Shown piece by piece: positions 60,865 to 64,000 of a DNA stretch of 64,000 nt. The notes below the pieces were generated by a model. That model was not told where the DNA came from and did not search any database. It saw nothing but the letters and a program-made list of their open reading frames with translations. Position numbers and translations under genes: made by a program. Location of the stretch: NCBI RefSeq assembly GCF_011074885.1, contig NC_054689.1, positions 2,480,001 through 2,544,000 of the forward strand. The letters run 5' to 3'. Positions within the stretch are counted from its first letter, which is position 1, and each line of letters begins with the position of its first letter. The stretch comes from Brettanomyces bruxellensis (Eukaryota; Ascomycota; Pichiomycetes; Pichiales; Pichiaceae).

Positions 60865-61086
60865 TTCACTGAATAATACTTAGCTTCGATTTGCCAAGAT
60901 CTGATAAATTATCCGTGCATTAATAGTATAACTTGCCGTAATAAAGCTGGCATACATGCTATCTCTGCTTTTTCTCTTCTCACACACGCATCTGGAAAAT
61001 TTCATCTGCAGGTCCGATGCACGGATGTCTCGCTGTCTGCTCGCACCGAAGCGACATCACTCTTTTTTTTTTTTTTTTTTTTCGAT

Positions 61087-61103
61087 CTGGACACGGTGTG
61101 AAA
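61087..61103 (+). promoter_or_regulatory. unfolded-protein-response-element-like site of LHS1
   Basis: CTGGACACGGTGTGAAA resembles the yeast KAR2 UPRE (CTGGACAGCGTGTCGAAA) with the flanks kept and the core changed. It sits about 20 bases before the TATA box of an ER-chaperone gene that is UPR-induced in yeast. Position is convincing, core match imperfect. Confidence 0.45.
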
Positions 61104-61124
61104 TTTCATCTTCTCCATCGGCAC

Positions 61125-61132
61125 TATATAAA
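61125..61132 (+). promoter_or_regulatory. TATA box, LHS1
   Basis: TATATAAA about 190 bases upstream of the LHS1 ATG, directly downstream of the T20 tract and the UPRE-like site. Confidence 0.6.
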
Positions 61133-61316
61133 GGAGTGTGTGCATTTCAGGCAAACAGAACACAAGCCATTGTAACAAAACACAGAACAGGTGGCAAGAG
61201 ACCTTTGATTGTGACATCTTCACGCTGTGATATCTTCAGATTGCTATATTTTCATATTACATACACTCTCTGAATACCAGAATACTTGAACCAGCATTGT
61301 CACATTTACAGACCCG

Positions 61317-63986
61317 ATGAGGAAGGTTTCGGTGGTAGCATTGATTCTGTGCGTTATCGGAATTGTGTCCGGCGCACTCTTGGCGGTTGACTATGGTCAG
61401 GAATACACGAAAGCGGTTCTTTTGGCACCATCAGTGCCGATTGACGTGATTTTGAGTGCAGACAGCAAGAGAAAAGACGTTTCCGGAGTGGCATTTGAGG
61501 CAGATCTGGATTCAGATGGCGGAATCATTCGCAAGTATGGGTTCCACGCATTGAATACATGTGTGCGGAAGCCGGCAGGTTGCTTTACTTACATAAAATC
61601 GCTTCTTGGAAAGCCGTCAAGCGCGAAGGAAGTGACAGAATACGCAAATGGCCACTCAGGAATCGAAATTGTGGACATCAAGCAGCGTAACAGCACGGGG
61701 CTCCGGTTCGGGAAGCAGGTGCTGTCCGTGGAGGAACTTGTGGCAATGAATCTCGCAGATATCAAGAAAAGAGCCCAGGCAAAGTGGGACGAACTTTCTC
61801 CGAACACGTACAATGTGATCGACCAGGTTGCTTTGACGGTGCCCCGGTACTTTACCCAGGCGGAGAGACAGGCTCTCGTGGACTCGGCAGAGATTGCCGG
61901 GCTGAAAGTGGCAGCTCTGGTGGATGATGGCTCGTGTGTTGCTACAGATTTCGCTGAGCATCGTGATTTTACGGCTGAGAAGCAGTATCACGTGTTCTAC
62001 GACATGGGGGCAGGCTCTACGCGTGCCACGCTTGTGTCCTTTGCCGCTGTAAACGGAACTGTGCGTGTTGCAGTGGAGGGATACGGATTTGACCGAGAGC
62101 TAGGCGGACACGCGCTTACGTCAGCAGTCCGGGACATTTTGGAGGAGAAGTTCTTGGAGCAGCAGGCTGGTGTTGGGCGCGAGGCCTTGGAGCAGGATGC
62201 ACGTGCGATGAACCGGCTGTGGCAGGCGGCTGACCGCGCGAAGTTGGTGCTTAGTGCGAACACTGAGACCCGCGTGTCTGTAGAGATGCTATACCACGAC
62301 AATGATTTCAGTTGTACTGTGACGCGTCCGGAGTTCGAGGCCCGAATCGGGAAATTTTTGCGACGGGTCGCGGGTCCCTTGGCCAGGGCCGTTTCGCGTG
62401 TGGATGCCGGGGAGATTCGGTCGGTGGTGCTTGCCGGCGGGTCGACGCGTGTTCCAGCGGTCCAGGCGCAGCTCGCGGAGTATTTGAACGGCACAGAAAA
62501 GATTGCGAAGAACGTGAATGCGGACGAGGCGGGCGTTTTCGGTCTAACGGCCCGCGGGGCAGCCGTTGCCGGATACAGGCGGCGGAAAATCATTGATGTG
62601 GAGGATAGCATTGAGTCGAATTTCACGGTTAAGCTGATCCGACAGGGTGAACAGACGTTGGAACCACTTTTAGCCCGAGGCTCGGAAGTTCAGCCTGTTA
62701 CCAGCCACAGGTTTGAGTCTCTAGAAAATTACACGGGACCTTTTTCGGCGGAAATACTGGAGAATGGGGTTTCATACAAGCGGTATGAGTTTGAGGCTGC
62801 CCAGAGCAACTGCAGCGGTGGGTTGACGTACCGGGGTGCGGTGGAGGTGGCCACCGGGAAGCTTGTGGGCCTAGGCCCGGTGGAGGTTGCGTGCGGTGGT
62901 GTGGATGCTACGGCGGACGCCCGGCAGAGCGGCCCAGTGGAGTACACCGGGGTGTGCCCGGTGGATGGCGAGATGCTCCGGCGGTCGGCGGGAAAGTTGG
63001 CCGTGCTGGACCGGGAGGACCGGGAGCGGGTTCAGCGGGAAGAGTTACTGAATAGCCTTGAGTCTTATGCTTACAGTCTGCGGTCGTACTTGGAGGAGGA
63101 TACGGTTGGGGCCCGTGCTCCGGCCGGACTTTTGCAGCGGGCTGGTGAGTTTACCGGGGAGACCTTGGGGTGGCTCGAGGGGGGAGCCGTGGGGGACCCC
63201 AGTGAGTCTACCGGGGATGCTGCGGCTGCCCCTGGTGAGTCTACCGGGCACCCCGGTGGCGCTTCCAGGGCCTCGGTGCACCTTCTGAAAAAGCGACTCG
63301 AGCGTCTCCGGAGGTTCCGCCGCCGGCTTGCCGTGTATGTCGACACACCAGATGAAGACCTCATGCCTGAAAAATTCGTCGCTTTGTCAAATCGGACATC
63401 CGGACTTGTCAACCGGGTCCAGGACTACATGATGACAATGTCGGAGGATGCGGCAAGAATGAAGGCGCAGTATGAAAGCCTGCAGTTAGACTTCGATGCC
63501 GCCAACAGGAAGCTCAAGTACCGGATGAAGGAAAAGACTGAGAAGGACTTGAAGACGGCCATGGACGATATTTCACAGTTTTCGTCTGTGGTGCGGGAAT
63601 TTGAACAGGACACAGCCAAGCACTCTGCCATGTCCCGGCCACAGCTTGTGGAGTTGAGGCAACTGGCACTGGGTGGACTCCGGAAGTTGAAGAAGTCACT
63701 CAAGACTTTGCAAAGTGTTCATGATTTGCGACTTGGCTCGTTGAGGGAGCAGTTGGAGATATTTAAGGCTGAGAAGGGATCTAAGAGTGGATCTTCTACA
63801 ATTTTGACGTCGTCTTTATCTTCACCTTCATCTTCTTCATATTCATCTTCACCTTCATCTTCTTCTGCTTTATCCTCTTCACATTCCTCCTCTTCATCTT
63901 CATCTTCTTCATCTTCATCCTCTCCATCTTCTTCATCTCCATCTTCTTCTTCCTCCTCTTCATCTCATCAACATGATGAATTGTGA
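61317..63986 (+). CDS. LHS1: ER-lumenal Hsp110/GRP170-type chaperone
   Basis: 889-aa lumenal Hsp70-superfamily protein, the nucleotide-exchange factor for Kar2/BiP in translocation and folding. A signal peptide (MRKVSVVALILCVIGIVSG) is cleaved near residue 20. The ATPase domain then opens with LLAVDYGQEYTKAVLL. Other Hsp70 motifs are present but diverged: VALTVPRYFTQAERQALVDSAE, FYDMGAGSTRATLV and VVLAGGSTRVPAVQ, as in Grp170/Lhs1. The substrate-binding half ends in a coiled-coil-like region, then a long Ser tract (about 830-884), then HDEL for ER retrieval. GC-rich repeats near 63130-63260 encode Gly/Glu/Ser/Thr units. The stop at 63984-63986 is inside the window, so the gene is complete. 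Confidence 0.95.
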   Translation: MRKVSVVALILCVIGIVSGALLAVDYGQEYTKAVLLAPSVPIDVILSADSKRKDVSGVAFEADLDSDGGIIRKYGFHALNTCVRKPAGCFTYIKSLLGKPSSAKEVTEYANGHSGIEIVDIKQRNSTGLRFGKQVLSVEELVAMNLADIKKRAQAKWDELSPNTYNVIDQVALTVPRYFTQAERQALVDSAEIAGLKVAALVDDGSCVATDFAEHRDFTAEKQYHVFYDMGAGSTRATLVSFAAVNGTVRVAVEGYGFDRELGGHALTSAVRDILEEKFLEQQAGVGREALEQDARAMNRLWQAADRAKLVLSANTETRVSVEMLYHDNDFSCTVTRPEFEARIGKFLRRVAGPLARAVSRVDAGEIRSVVLAGGSTRVPAVQAQLAEYLNGTEKIAKNVNADEAGVFGLTARGAAVAGYRRRKIIDVEDSIESNFTVKLIRQGEQTLEPLLARGSEVQPVTSHRFESLENYTGPFSAEILENGVSYKRYEFEAAQSNCSGGLTYRGAVEVATGKLVGLGPVEVACGGVDATADARQSGPVEYTGVCPVDGEMLRRSAGKLAVLDREDRERVQREELLNSLESYAYSLRSYLEEDTVGARAPAGLLQRAGEFTGETLGWLEGGAVGDPSESTGDAAAAPGESTGHPGGASRASVHLLKKRLERLRRFRRRLAVYVDTPDEDLMPEKFVALSNRTSGLVNRVQDYMMTMSEDAARMKAQYESLQLDFDAANRKLKYRMKEKTEKDLKTAMDDISQFSSVVREFEQDTAKHSAMSRPQLVELRQLALGGLRKLKKSLKTLQSVHDLRLGSLREQLEIFKAEKGSKSGSSTILTSSLSSPSSSSYSSSPSSSSALSSSHSSSSSSSSSSSSSPSSSSPSSSSSSSSHQHDEL
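63800..63975. repeat. Ser-codon repeat at the LHS1 3' end
   Basis: Repeated TCT/TCA/TCC triplets with TTCATC/CCATCT hexamers encode a Ser tract interrupted by Pro, Tyr and Leu, ending just before HQHDEL. The minus strand stays open as a Lys/Met frame, a by-product. Confidence 0.9.
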
Positions 63987-64000
63987 TCACACTCTGCGTG

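Larger units (their letters stand above)
60865..61316. promoter_or_regulatory. divergent MUD2 / LHS1 promoter region
   Basis: Holds a T20 tract (about 61063-61082), the UPRE-like element at 61087-61103, a TATA box at 61125-61132 and CACGCTG (reverse of CAGCGTG) at 61221-61227 near the LHS1 start. Confidence 0.6.

Overview
This window looks like a chromosome segment of a budding yeast (Saccharomycotina). It holds about two dozen mostly intronless genes, nearly all recognisable as orthologs of Saccharomyces nuclear genes. They are separated by AT-rich spacers full of simple tandem repeats. The ER Hsp70 ends in HDEL. The one clear intron has a perfect TACTAAC branch site. In OLE1, CTG codons fall at positions where the family has leucine, so CTG appears to be read as Leu and a CTG-Ser yeast is unlikely. 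A Pichiaceae-type yeast (Brettanomyces/Ogataea side) is my guess, with low confidence. I see no bacterial, viral or plasmid sequence, no complete transposon, and no tRNA or rRNA gene.

Region by region. 1-15.2 kb is a minus-strand run: a possible partial CDS at the left edge (plus strand), then CCT7 (chaperonin), MDV1 (mitochondrial fission adaptor), an SPC34-like DASH subunit, KAE1 (tRNA t6A synthesis), a two-exon sodium:solute-symporter-family transporter with an 819-nt intron, and YCG1 (condensin). 15.9-21.3 kb on plus: RSE1 (SF3b) and an AGE2-type ArfGAP. 22.2-24.3 kb on minus: transketolase. After a 3-kb spacer come a Mig1-type zinc-finger repressor (plus) and ribokinase (minus). 31.6-40.2 kb on plus: S-formylglutathione hydrolase, the fatty-acid desaturase OLE1, and ECM25. 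NUC1 follows on minus. 42-47.7 kb on plus: an unassigned mitochondrial protein, NOP58, and a small coiled-coil orphan. 49-52.4 kb on minus: a large STB6-like protein. It is divergent from VPH1 (V-ATPase subunit a), which is followed by BUB2, a minus-strand U2AF65/Mud2-like factor, and LHS1 (ER Hsp110/GRP170).

There are no operons and no evident metabolic cluster. Several genes act in mitosis (SPC34-like, YCG1, BUB2) and two in splicing (RSE1, U2AF65-like), but they are scattered. Carbon-metabolism genes (TKL1, RBK1, FGH, the Mig1-type regulator) are near each other without clear co-regulation.

The most noteworthy points are these. OLE1 appears split from its own N-terminus by a 1-nt frame change. 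Period-3n tandem repeats lie inside many unrelated reading frames. Base composition swings sharply between and within genes (STB6-like, VPH1). CCT7 and KAE1 share 9-bp leader repeats. The LHS1 promoter carries a UPR-element-like sequence. I did not find a convincing new multi-gene system.
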